Part shown: in pieces, positions 45,026-53,255 of the stretch
How positions within the stretch are numbered: position 1 is the stretch's first letter
Layout: each line of letters opens with the position of its first letter
Assembly: GCA_903937385.1 (NCBI GenBank)
Contig: CAIZZF010000030.1
Span: 1-64,000 of the forward strand
Reading direction: 5' to 3'
DNA: 64,000 nt
DNA from: an uncultured Holophagaceae bacterium
Lineage (GTDB): Bacteria; Acidobacteriota; Holophagae; Holophagales; Holophagaceae
The notes under the pieces: model-generated
What the model saw: only the letters and a program-made list of their open reading frames with translations
Databases searched by the model: none
Told to the model about the DNA's origin: nothing
Made by a program: the position numbers and the translations under genes

Positions 45026-47557
45026 TTGCCTTCTGACGCCACGCACTTCGGTTCCTACCGACTGCTCTCCCGCCTGGGAGAGGGGGCCATGGGCGAAGTC
45101 TGGCGGGCGCTCGACCTGCGGCTCGAGCGCGAAGTGGCGCTCAAGCTCCTGAAGAACGCCGACGACCAGCGCCGCCAGGCGCTCATCGGCGAGGCCAAGC
45201 TGGCCTGCCAGCTGAACCACCCGAACATCGCCCACATCTACGACGCCGGCGAGGTGGAGGGCACGCCCTACATCGCCATGGAGCTGGTGGAGGGGCAGAC
45301 CCTGCGCGCCCTGGTGGGCCGGCCCCTGGAGGGTGAGCACCTGCAGAGCCTGGCCCGGCAGGCGGCCGCGGCGCTGTCCCACGCGCACCAGAAGGGCATC
45401 GTCCACCGCGACATCAAGCCTGAGAACCTGCTGCTCACCGAGGAGGGCCAGCTCAAGATCCTGGACTTCGGCATCGCGCGCCGTGGGGATGAGGACGCAC
45501 GGCCGGGTCCGACTTCGCACCACCTGACGTTGGTGGAGCGCACGGCGCCAGGCTACAGCCAGGGCACGCCCGCCTACATGAGCCCCGAGCAGGCCAACGG
45601 CCAGGCGCTCACGGGACAGTCCGACCAGTTCAGCCTCGGCGTGGTGCTCTACGAGCTGGCCACCGGTGTGCATCCGTTCTTGCGCGGCAGCCTCGTGGAC
45701 ACGCTCTACGCCGTGACCCGGGACGAGCCCCGGCCGCTCGCCGAGGCCCGACCCGACCTCTCCCGCACCCTGCAGGACGCCATCCACCGCCTCCTGGCCA
45801 AGGCGCCCGGGGATCGGTTCCCGAACCTGCAGGCCCTCGCGATGGGCCTCACCGAAAACGTGCCCACGGCGACCGTGCCCCACCTCGCGAGTCCATCGGG
45901 TCCTGGGCGCAGCGGGCGTCGGCGCCTGCTTCTGGCCTCGCTCGGCGGGGTGGTGGTGCTGGCGGCGGTCCTGGGGTTCTGGCTGTGGCGCCGGGCCGAG
46001 GCCACGGGCCTGGGCGAGGCGCGCCGGGCCTCGCGGGAAGACTTCACCCGGGGCCGCCGCGTGGTGGCCATCCTGCCCCTGGAACAGCTGCGGCCGGACC
46101 CGGAGCACGCCTGGCTGAGCAACAGCTTTGCCGACGCCATGGCCTTCGGGCTGGTGCGCCGGGAAGGGCTCGCAGTGGTGGACCGCCTGCGGGTGGTAGA
46201 GGCCATGCACCAGCTGGGCGACACGCCGGGCCAGGCTCCCCGGGCGGTGGGTGAGCTGGGTCGGCAGCTGAAGGCGGAGCTGCTGGTGCTGGGCAGCTAC
46301 CAGGTGGTGGCGGGCCAGCTGCGCCTGAGCGTCCGGGTTGTGGATGCTATCCGGGGTGCCACCCTGCAGCAGTTCCAGCTCGACCGCCCGGTGACGGAGC
46401 TGCTGAAGCTCGAGGATGAGCTGCAGCAGCGGCTGCCCCAGGAGATGGGGCTCGGCAGTGATTCCGGTGCCATGCGCTCCCAGGCGCGGCTGCCGCGGAC
46501 GCGGGAGCTCTACACCAAGGCCCTGCAGGTCTTCACGGAAGGCAACCAGGACTCGGTGCGACTGGCCAACTCCCTCCTGGCCACGGCCATCGAGCTGGAG
46601 CCGGACTACGCCCCGGCCCACGCAGAATATGCCTGGACCCTGGCCGAGCTGGGCGCCATCACCGCGCTCAGCCAGGGCCGCTACGACGAAGGCCAGGCGC
46701 TGCTGCGCAAGGGGAAGGCCGCGGCGGAAAAGGCCATGCACCTGGATCCCAGTGCCTCCCAGGCCTACCGGGCGCTGGCCTCCATCCAGTTGCGCCTGGG
46801 CGATCTGGAGGGCGCCAGCCAGATGGCGCTGCAGGCCGTGCGCCTGGATCCCGCGGACCACAAGGCCTACGACGTGCTGGCCGATGTCTTCGCGGGCCTG
46901 GACGGCGAGGACAACCACCAGGCGGCTCACCGGTATTTCGAGAAGTCCCTGAGCCTGTTCCCGGAGGGCTGGCAGGCCCACCACCGCCTGGGCGTGCTGC
47001 TCCAGAACGAGGGCAACCTGCCAGAGGCGCTCCAGCACGCGGATCGCGCCCTGGCGCTGCGCCCCACCGTGGAGTTCGCCTATGTCACCGCGGCGGATGC
47101 CCTGCTCTGGATGGGCCGCAGCACCGAGGCCGAGGCGCGCCTGAAGGCCGGCCTGCGGGAGGTGCCCAGCTCAAACGTGCTGCGCAGCCTGCTCGCCTAC
47201 ACCGCCTGGGACCGCCATGACCGCACGGCCGCCGAGAGCTACCTCAAGGACCTCGAAGGTGCCTGGCCTGCGTGCCACTCGAACACCATCCTGCTGGCGG
47301 GCGTGAAGCAGGCTGTATCGGGCGACGGGACTGGTGCGCGCGCCCGGTTCGATGCCTTCCGCCAGCAGCTCGCGGCCACGGATCTGGCCACCAAGAAGCA
47401 CAACGAGAAGCGGGTGCTGTCGGTGAACCTCTACTTCATGGCCCGCATGGTGGCCCGCCTCGGCGACCGCCCCGCGGCCCTGGCCATGGTGGAGCTCGCC
47501 GACCGGCTGCACGCAGGCAAGCTCAAGGTCTCCCAGCAGGATCCCGCCTTCCGCTGA
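45026..47557 (+). CDS. Membrane Ser/Thr protein kinase with TPR sensor region
   Basis: An 843-aa Hanks-type kinase. Glycine loop GEGAMGEVW (about 17-25), catalytic Lys40 (REVALKLL), HRDIKPEN (127-134) and DFG (147-149) are complete, so it should be active. A membrane helix follows (about 301-321), then an extracytoplasmic TolB-N-like domain (VVAILPLEQLRPD onward) and TPRs from about 470. The start is TTG 45026, preceded by AAAGGA; another TTG at 44969 lies inside the likely promoter. Divergent from the sigma-54 activator. Confidence 0.9.
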   Translation: MPSDATHFGSYRLLSRLGEGAMGEVWRALDLRLEREVALKLLKNADDQRRQALIGEAKLACQLNHPNIAHIYDAGEVEGTPYIAMELVEGQTLRALVGRPLEGEHLQSLARQAAAALSHAHQKGIVHRDIKPENLLLTEEGQLKILDFGIARRGDEDARPGPTSHHLTLVERTAPGYSQGTPAYMSPEQANGQALTGQSDQFSLGVVLYELATGVHPFLRGSLVDTLYAVTRDEPRPLAEARPDLSRTLQDAIHRLLAKAPGDRFPNLQALAMGLTENVPTATVPHLASPSGPGRSGRRRLLLASLGGVVVLAAVLGFWLWRRAEATGLGEARRASREDFTRGRRVVAILPLEQLRPDPEHAWLSNSFADAMAFGLVRREGLAVVDRLRVVEAMHQLGDTPGQAPRAVGELGRQLKAELLVLGSYQVVAGQLRLSVRVVDAIRGATLQQFQLDRPVTELLKLEDELQQRLPQEMGLGSDSGAMRSQARLPRTRELYTKALQVFTEGNQDSVRLANSLLATAIELEPDYAPAHAEYAWTLAELGAITALSQGRYDEGQALLRKGKAAAEKAMHLDPSASQAYRALASIQLRLGDLEGASQMALQAVRLDPADHKAYDVLADVFAGLDGEDNHQAAHRYFEKSLSLFPEGWQAHHRLGVLLQNEGNLPEALQHADRALALRPTVEFAYVTAADALLWMGRSTEAEARLKAGLREVPSSNVLRSLLAYTAWDRHDRTAAESYLKDLEGAWPACHSNTILLAGVKQAVSGDGTGARARFDAFRQQLAATDLATKKHNEKRVLSVNLYFMARMVARLGDRPAALAMVELADRLHAGKLKVSQQDPAFR

Positions 47558-47563
47558 GCCAGC

Positions 47564-48322
47564 CTAGACGGCGGCGGCCTGTTCGGCGCGGGCCTGGGCC
47601 ACGAGGGCTTCGATGCGTTGCCGCACTTCCGCGGCCAGGGCGTCGCGGTCTGCATGGTCGGCGGGGTAGACCGGGTCTCCCACGATCATGGTGAAGCGCC
47701 CGGGCCGGATGCGCAGGCCGCCGGAGGGCAGGGCATTGAAACCACCCACGGTGGCCATGGGGACGATGGGCACGCCCGCGTCCAGGGCCAGGGCGAAGCC
47801 GCCCTTCTTGAAGTGCAGCAGCTCGCCGGTGCGGCTGCGGGTGCCCTCGGGGAAGATCACCACATTCTTGCCGCCGCGGATCTGCCGGGCGGCGTCCTTG
47901 ATGCTCTGGATCGCCTTCTCCCGGTCGCCCCGGTTGATGAAGATCACGCCCGCGGCCCAGCCGGCCCAGCCGATGAAGGGCACAAACTTCAGCTCATACT
48001 TGCCGATGTAGACCGCGGGCAGGGGCAGGGCCGCCACGAGGTAGGGGGGGTCCAGCTGGCTCTCGTGGTTGGACATGAAGATCACGGGCTGGCGGCCCTC
48101 GCGGATGGCTTCCGGCATCCGCTCCCAGCCCCCGAGGCTGTAGGGGATGTCGCAGAACCAGGCCACACAGTTCGCGAACATCGGGGCAATCGCGAAGAAG
48201 GCCCGAGGGCGGCCCAGGAACGGCACGGCCAGCAGGACGGTGATCACCGTGACGGGCACCATGCCCAGGACGAAGACCGCCATCAAGAACGCACCGATAC
48301 CCGTGTCCCGCCAGTTGGCCAC
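47564..48322 (-). CDS. 1-acyl-sn-glycerol-3-phosphate acyltransferase (PlsC family)
   Basis: A 252-aa membrane acyltransferase. Catalytic NHESQLD (H-x4-D), a FINRGDR motif, and the substrate motif FPEGTRSR are intact; one or two N-terminal helices anchor it. It makes phosphatidic acid from lysophosphatidic acid. GTG 48322 is chosen for GGAGGGCTGC just upstream; a TTG at 48343 is weaker. Convergent with the kinase gene at 6 bp. Confidence 0.9.
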   Translation of the reverse strand: MANWRDTGIGAFLMAVFVLGMVPVTVITVLLAVPFLGRPRAFFAIAPMFANCVAWFCDIPYSLGGWERMPEAIREGRQPVIFMSNHESQLDPPYLVAALPLPAVYIGKYELKFVPFIGWAGWAAGVIFINRGDREKAIQSIKDAARQIRGGKNVVIFPEGTRSRTGELLHFKKGGFALALDAGVPIVPMATVGGFNALPSGGLRIRPGRFTMIVGDPVYPADHADRDALAAEVRQRIEALVAQARAEQAAAV

Positions 48323-48371
48323 GCAGCCCTCCCCTGCCTCCAAGCTATCAGTTCAGGGGCGGGGTCGCCAA

Positions 48372-49088
48372 TCAGTGGCGGCTGGCGGCCTCCATGGCCA
48401 CCGCTCGCGGATGGAGCAGCTGGTTCTCCAGGTAGATGTGCAGGTGCGTGTCCGCCTCCAGGTTCCGGAGGCCGTCACAGAGCGCCTGGAAGCTGGCGCA
48501 GCCGTCGGCGGGAACCGTGTAGCCCTGAGTGAATGCGCGGAGGTCCGCCAGCATGCCGCCCACGGCCTCGTGCTCGGCCTCCATCACACGGATGGGGCTC
48601 TGGACGGTGCCGAAGCAGGCGGAGCCACTCTCACCGGCCTCCAGCTGGCGGATGAAGGGGAAGAGAATCTGTTCTTCCTTCATGAGGTGTGGGATCAGGT
48701 CCGCAGCGAGCTCTTCGAACCGCGCGGAGACCTCCCGCAGCTCGGGATGATTCTCCCCGTGGGCCAGGAGCACCTTCTGGAGGAGGGCCTCCAGTCTAGG
48801 CAGCTCGGCGCGCAGGTAGGCGTGGTGGGTGCTCTCGAGGTGGTCCATGAGGGCCGTCAGGGAGGCCGATCGCCAGGCCTGCGGTGAGGGTGCATCCGGG
48901 GTGGGGGCTTCTAGCGCCATAAGTCCTGTCAGGATCGCTTCCGGAGCCCGACCGGCGGCAGCGCAGGCTTCCCCCAGCGTCCGGTGGCCGCCACAGCAGT
49001 AGTCCACGCCCTGGCCTTCCAGGTAACGCATGGCCTGGGGCCAGGCGAGCACGATGTCGCCAACTTTGGTGCCGAGATCGAGGGTCAT
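48372..49088 (-). CDS. Iron-sulfur cluster repair di-iron protein (Ric/YtfE/ScdA)
   Basis: A 238-aa protein that repairs Fe-S clusters damaged by nitric oxide or oxidants. N-terminal ScdA domain with YCCGGHRTL, then a hemerythrin-like four-helix di-iron domain with ligands in HLESTHHAYL, HGENH, LIPHLMKEEQILFP, EAEHEAVG and HLHIYLENQLLHP. ATG 49088 follows AAGGAGACCCC. Two dyads in the AT-rich upstream region suggest regulated expression. Confidence 0.92.
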   Translation of the reverse strand: MTLDLGTKVGDIVLAWPQAMRYLEGQGVDYCCGGHRTLGEACAAAGRAPEAILTGLMALEAPTPDAPSPQAWRSASLTALMDHLESTHHAYLRAELPRLEALLQKVLLAHGENHPELREVSARFEELAADLIPHLMKEEQILFPFIRQLEAGESGSACFGTVQSPIRVMEAEHEAVGGMLADLRAFTQGYTVPADGCASFQALCDGLRNLEADTHLHIYLENQLLHPRAVAMEAASRH

Positions 49089-49156
49089 GGGGTCTCCTTG
49101 GTCGGCTCCGGGGCTGCGCCACGGGGGCAGGTGATCCAAGCCGATCAGTAAATCAT

Positions 49157-49192
49157 ACAAAAAGGATCATCTATTCTGTAATATCTTTTTGT
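49157..49192. promoter_or_regulatory. Dyad ahead of the Fe-S repair gene
   Basis: ACAAAAAG (49157-49164) and its perfect reverse complement CTTTTTGT (49185-49192), with further partial symmetry inside (GGAT / ATAT). A 36-bp operator-like element in the AT-rich leader of the ric/ytfE gene. It does not match NsrR or FNR consensus well. Confidence 0.45.
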
Positions 49193-49199
49193 GTTGATA

Positions 49200-49228
49200 T
49201 AGCTAATTTATTTTCAATAAATTAGCTA
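49200..49228. promoter_or_regulatory. 13-bp perfect inverted repeat between yidD and the Fe-S repair gene
   Basis: TAGCTAATTTATT, a 3-nt loop TTC, and AATAAATTAGCTA. It can be a terminator hairpin for the ispG-yidD unit, although no T-tract follows in the minus direction, or an operator for the repair gene. Confidence 0.5.
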
Positions 49229-49238
49229 GTGAACGGGG

Positions 49239-49556
49239 CTAGGGCACAGGATCAAATCCACCCCGGGTCAGGGGGGAGCAGCGCAGGATCCGCCAGGTGG
49301 TGAGCAGGCCGCCCCGCAGGGTGCCGAACTTCTGGATGCAGGCCAGGCCGTAGTGGCTGCAGGTGGGGGTGAACTTGCACTGGGTGGGCAGGTGCTCCGA
49401 CAGCAGGGCCTGGTAGGCCCGGATGGCGCCGCGGCAGACCCAGGCCGTGGGCTGGAAGCGCACCGGCAGGAAGGCCTCCAGGACGAGGATCAAGGCCACG
49501 GTCCCCGCGGGATGGGCCAGCAACCAGGGGAGCACCTTAGGCCCCCGCGGCGGCAT
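49239..49556 (-). CDS. yidD: YidD, membrane protein insertion efficiency factor
   Basis: A 105-aa YidD-family protein: N-terminal hydrophobic segment (about 10-30), AIRAYQALLSEHLPTQCKFTPTCSHYG with the conserved cysteines, RGGLLTTWRILRCSPL and the terminal GGFDPVP. It aids YidC-dependent membrane insertion. It overlaps the end of ispG by 20 bp. The usual partners rnpA and yidC are not adjacent. Confidence 0.9.
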   Translation of the reverse strand: MPPRGPKVLPWLLAHPAGTVALILVLEAFLPVRFQPTAWVCRGAIRAYQALLSEHLPTQCKFTPTCSHYGLACIQKFGTLRGGLLTTWRILRCSPLTRGGFDPVP

Positions 49557-50646
49557 CGGCCTCGGCCTTCACCTTGCGGGCTTCTTCGAGGAAGGCGGGG
49601 ACCAGGTCCTCCTCCTTCACCCGGCGGATCAGCTCGCCCTTGCGGTAGATGAGCCCCTCGCCCGCGCCCCCGGCCACGCCGAGGTCCGCGTCCCGGGCCT
49701 CGCCGGGGCCGTTCACCACGCAGCCCATCACCGCGTAGGTGATGTTCTCGTGGTTGATGAGCTTGAGGCCCTCCTCGATCTCATTGGCCACACGGTTGAG
49801 GTCGATCTGCACCCGGCCGCAACTGGGGCAGCTCACCATGCGGAAGCCGCCGGTGCGCAGGGCCAGGCTGCGCAGCAGCTCGTGGCCCACGCGGCACTCG
49901 TCCTCGCCGTCCCCGGTGAGGGAGACGCGGATGGTGTCGCCCAGACCCTCGGCCAGCAGGATGCCCATGCCCGCACTGGAGCGGATGGTGCCGCCGAAGG
50001 GGGTGCCGGCCTCGGTGATGCCTAGGTGGAAGGGGTAGTCCACGTGCTTCGCCAGGAGCCGGTAGGCTTGCACCGTGCGCACCACGTCGCTGGCCTTGAG
50101 GCTGATCTTGATGTCGCGGAAGCCCTCTCGCTCGAGCACGTCGATGTGGCGGAGGGCGCTCTCCACCATGGCCTCGGCGGTGGCGGTGCCGAACTTCTCC
50201 AGCAGGTCCTTCTCGAGGCTGCCGCCGTTGACGCCGATGCGGATGGGGATGCCCTTGGCGCCGGCCTTGTCCACCACGGCCCGGACGCGGTCCTGGCCGC
50301 CGATGTTGCCGGGATTGATGCGCAGGCAGGCGGCGCCGCCGTCCGCGGCCACCAGGGCCAGGCGGTAGTCGAAGTGGATGTCGGCCACCACGGGGACGGG
50401 GCTGCGGTCACAGATCTGGTGGAAGACCTCGCCGGCCTTGGTGGTGGGCACGCTGACCCGCACGATCTCGCAGCCCGCATTGGCATAGGCGTAGATCTGG
50501 CTGAGGGTCGCTTCCACGTCGCGGCTGTCGGTCTTGGTCATGCTCTGGACGGTGATGGGTGCGTCCCCGCCCACCGGCACCGGACCCACCATGATCTGCC
50601 GGGTCTTCCGGCGGGGGGCGAGGGGCAGGGTTTCGTGTCCGGACAT
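49537..50646 (-). CDS. ispG: 4-hydroxy-3-methylbut-2-enyl-diphosphate synthase (IspG)
   Basis: IspG/GcpE, 369 aa, a [4Fe-4S] enzyme of the MEP isoprenoid pathway converting MEcPP to HMBPP. N-terminal TIM-barrel half (VPVGGDAPITVQSMT, ADIHFDYRLAL, RINPGNIG) and a C-terminal cluster domain with CPSCGR and MGCVVNGPGEA supplying the three cysteines. ATG after GAGGCCCC. Its presence shows the MEP route, which makes the HMG-CoA reductase at 26545-28083 notable. Confidence 0.96.
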   Translation of the reverse strand: MSGHETLPLAPRRKTRQIMVGPVPVGGDAPITVQSMTKTDSRDVEATLSQIYAYANAGCEIVRVSVPTTKAGEVFHQICDRSPVPVVADIHFDYRLALVAADGGAACLRINPGNIGGQDRVRAVVDKAGAKGIPIRIGVNGGSLEKDLLEKFGTATAEAMVESALRHIDVLEREGFRDIKISLKASDVVRTVQAYRLLAKHVDYPFHLGITEAGTPFGGTIRSSAGMGILLAEGLGDTIRVSLTGDGEDECRVGHELLRSLALRTGGFRMVSCPSCGRVQIDLNRVANEIEEGLKLINHENITYAVMGCVVNGPGEARDADLGVAGGAGEGLIYRKGELIRRVKEEDLVPAFLEEARKVKAEADAAAGA

Positions 50647-50698
50647 GGGGCCTCGGTCAAAGGCCCAAGTTTACCCGCCAATGGGTCCTAGTACGCAA

Positions 50699-50722
50699 AG
50701 CGCGGCCCCGGGTGGCCGCGCT
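50699..50722 (-). terminator. Intrinsic-terminator-like hairpin after flgE
   Basis: AGCGCGGCC-CCGGGT-GGCCGCGCT: perfect 9-bp stem with a 6-nt loop, 17 bp beyond the flgE stop; in the flgE direction it is followed by TTGCGT. The T-run is short, but the placement at the end of the long flagellar operon is convincing. Confidence 0.75.
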
Positions 50723-50738
50723 CAAGGAATGGAAGCAG

Positions 50739-52517
50739 TTACTGCTTGAGGTTCAGCGTCACCTGCAGCAGCTCGTCGGTGGTGGTGACGATCTTGGCGT
50801 TGGCCTGGTAACCGCGCTGGCTGACGATGAGCTTGGTGAACTCGCTGGCGACGTCGACGTTGGACAGCTCAAGGTTGGAGCCGAGGATGCCCCCGCGGCC
50901 GGCGGCGTTGGCCACCCCGATGGTCGGGGCGCCGGAAGCCAGGGTCTGGCTCCAGTGGTTGTTGCCGGACTGTTGGAGGCCGTTGGTGTTCGTGAAGGAG
51001 GAGAGGGAGAGCTGGGCCAGGTTGAGGATCTGGCCGTTGGTGAAGGTGCCGCTGATGATGCCGTCCTGGTCCACGGTCATGCTCTGCAGGGTGCCCGCTG
51101 GGTAGCCATCCTGGGTGCTGCTGATCGTGGCGTTGGCAGAGCTGAGGCCCGTGAAGTTGGAAGTCCCGTTGGTGCCAATGATGTCCAGGGTGATGGTGTT
51201 GGAGGTTCCGCTGAGCCAGGGGATGGTGATGGCGGGGTTGTTGTTGACGGTCGGGTTGGTGACCGTGGTGGTGATGGAGGTTGTGAGGTCGGTGGTGCCC
51301 AGCTGAATGAGGTTGCCGCTGGCATCAAAGCCCAGGGTGCCTCCGGCGACGGGGGCCCTCGAGGTGCCGTCAGGATTCACCTCCGCATCCCGGACCGAGT
51401 AGGACCAGGTGAGGGGTCCAGTCTTGTTTCCGCCGACCTGATTCACGGTGCCCGCACCACTTGCAGCAGAAGTGTTGCCGATGTTCGGCGCCGTCGGTAT
51501 GGAGATTTGGTTGGTGATGGTGGCGCCGGTTGTGGTGCTGATGGTCAGGGGCTTGGTGGCCGTCAGAACGGGAGATCCGCTGGCCCAGTCAATGGACCCG
51601 CTGCCCACGGAAGCCGGTAGTGCGCCATCCTTGATGTCGTAGGTCCACTGGTCGGCCACGAAGGCCACAGCCGGAGGGCCGGCGGCGGCTGGGTTGCCGG
51701 CCGTTTTTGTATAGGTGATCGCCAAGGTGTGCGGGGCGCCATTGCTGTCGAAGACGCTCGCGGTTTGGGCCAGTGTCGCACCGACGGCGGCTGCTTGGCT
51801 GAGATTGACACCTGTGAATCCGAGGCTGGTGGTGGGCGACTGGGCTTCCGCCGTCTTGGTGTAGTCGATGACCATGTTCTGGACCTTCCCCAGGCTGTCG
51901 TAGACCTGGACCGGGGAGGAGTAGGTGCTGCCTGCCGTTGGGGTGAGGAGGGGGTTCGCGGCGTTCAGGTTGACCGGGGCCGAAGCGTTCAGGTTGACGT
52001 TCAGGCCCACGTTGGCGGTGGCCTGGGCGCCGGCGGTGGCGGCGGAGATCTGGATGGGCACGGCGGCGCCCGTGGTGACGAGGCTGCCGACACCGTTCGT
52101 GACGCTGCGGTTCCAGCCCATGACGTTGGCGCCATCACTGGCCACAAGGTAGCCGTCGCTGTTGCGGGTGAAGTTCCCCGCGCGGCTGAACACCTGGTTG
52201 CCTGCGGCGGTCTGCAGGGTGAAGAAGCCGTTGCCCTGGATGGCCATGTCCAAGGCGTTGCCGGTGGCCTGGAAGGAGGACTGGGCAAAGTTCTGGTTCA
52301 CCGAGTTCATCTGCACGCCCAGGCCGAACTGGATGGGGTTGCCGTTGCCCTGGGTGGACGAGGCGCCCGCAGAGCTGAAGATGTCCCGGAAGGTCATGTC
52401 CGAGCCCTTGAACCCCACGGTGTTGATGTTCGAGAGGTTGTTGCCGATCACGTTCAGGGCGCTGGAGTTCGTGGCGAGGCCGGAGAGGCCGGAGTAGAAG
52501 GCAGAGTAGAGGCTCAT
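50739..52517 (-). CDS. flgE: Flagellar hook protein FlgE
   Basis: FlgE, 592 aa, polymerises into the external hook. Conserved ends: N-terminal YSGLSGLATNSSALNVIGNN and NTVGFKGSD, then the early MAIQGNGFF motif, and C-terminal NVDVASEFTKLIVSQRGYQANAK. The middle (about 160-480) is a Thr/Ser/Asn-rich, hypervariable surface region; this is longer than E. coli FlgE (402 aa). Last gene before the terminator. ATG after CCAGGAGCCCC. Confidence 0.96.
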   Translation of the reverse strand: MSLYSAFYSGLSGLATNSSALNVIGNNLSNINTVGFKGSDMTFRDIFSSAGASSTQGNGNPIQFGLGVQMNSVNQNFAQSSFQATGNALDMAIQGNGFFTLQTAAGNQVFSRAGNFTRNSDGYLVASDGANVMGWNRSVTNGVGSLVTTGAAVPIQISAATAGAQATANVGLNVNLNASAPVNLNAANPLLTPTAGSTYSSPVQVYDSLGKVQNMVIDYTKTAEAQSPTTSLGFTGVNLSQAAAVGATLAQTASVFDSNGAPHTLAITYTKTAGNPAAAGPPAVAFVADQWTYDIKDGALPASVGSGSIDWASGSPVLTATKPLTISTTTGATITNQISIPTAPNIGNTSAASGAGTVNQVGGNKTGPLTWSYSVRDAEVNPDGTSRAPVAGGTLGFDASGNLIQLGTTDLTTSITTTVTNPTVNNNPAITIPWLSGTSNTITLDIIGTNGTSNFTGLSSANATISSTQDGYPAGTLQSMTVDQDGIISGTFTNGQILNLAQLSLSSFTNTNGLQQSGNNHWSQTLASGAPTIGVANAAGRGGILGSNLELSNVDVASEFTKLIVSQRGYQANAKIVTTTDELLQVTLNLKQ

Positions 52518-52547
52518 TGGGGCTCCTGGGTTGAGAGGCTGAAGGGA

Positions 52548-53213
52548 TCAGGCAGAGATGCCGAGGACCTTGGACATGAGGAAGGTGTTGGTGCCGGAGG
52601 TGAGCGAGATGGTGCCGCCGCTGGAGAAGGCCACCGAGTCCACCTTCATGATCAGGCTCGTCTGGAAGGGCACCGCCGTGCCGTTCGCACCGGTGGCGGT
52701 GACACTCACGGAGTAGGCGCCATCCGGGAGCTGGTTGCCGCTGCTGTCCTTGCCGTCCCAGGCGACCGTCGCCTTGCCGGCGGCCAGCTCGCCACGCGGA
52801 ATGGTCGCCACGGTGTTCCCGCTGGCATCCTTCACGGTGAAGGTGACATTCGCTGGCGAGTTGAGGTAGATGTTCATGGAGGCCTTGCTGGACTGCAGGT
52901 TGAAGCCCGAGCCGTCGACCTCCACCGTCTTGCCGATCAGCGCCGCGGCCTGCCCCTGGAAGAGCCCCATGTTCTGGGTCTGCAGTCCCTGGAGCAGCGT
53001 GTTGGTCTGCTGCGCCTGCTCGAGGCTGGAGAAGCTGGTCATCTGCTGGACCATCTGGTTGGGATCCTGGCTGCTGGACGAAGTCGGATCCTGGTTCTTC
53101 AGCTGGGCCACCAGCAGCTTGAGGAAGCTGTCCTTGTCGAGGGCGTTCTTGGCGGTTGCGGTGGTGGCAGACGACGTGGCTGTCGTGGCCGAGGTGATCA
53201 TGCCGGTCTCCAT
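52548..53213 (-). CDS. flgD: Flagellar hook cap/assembly protein FlgD
   Basis: FlgD, 221 aa, is the scaffold that caps the growing hook. N-terminal DKDSFLKLLVAQLKNQDP is diagnostic; the rest has a FlgD Ig-like/FnIII-like domain (NVTFTVKDASGNTV, AWDGKDSSGNQLPDGAYSV). The start is ATG 53213, because ATGGAGG just upstream serves as its ribosome site; the ATG at 53225 is part of that site. Confidence 0.93.
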   Translation of the reverse strand: METGMITSATTATSSATTATAKNALDKDSFLKLLVAQLKNQDPTSSSSQDPNQMVQQMTSFSSLEQAQQTNTLLQGLQTQNMGLFQGQAAALIGKTVEVDGSGFNLQSSKASMNIYLNSPANVTFTVKDASGNTVATIPRGELAAGKATVAWDGKDSSGNQLPDGAYSVSVTATGANGTAVPFQTSLIMKVDSVAFSSGGTISLTSGTNTFLMSKVLGISA

Positions 53214-53255
53214 GGGGACCTCCATAGGGATTGAGTGCTTCAGGAAGCGTGCCGA

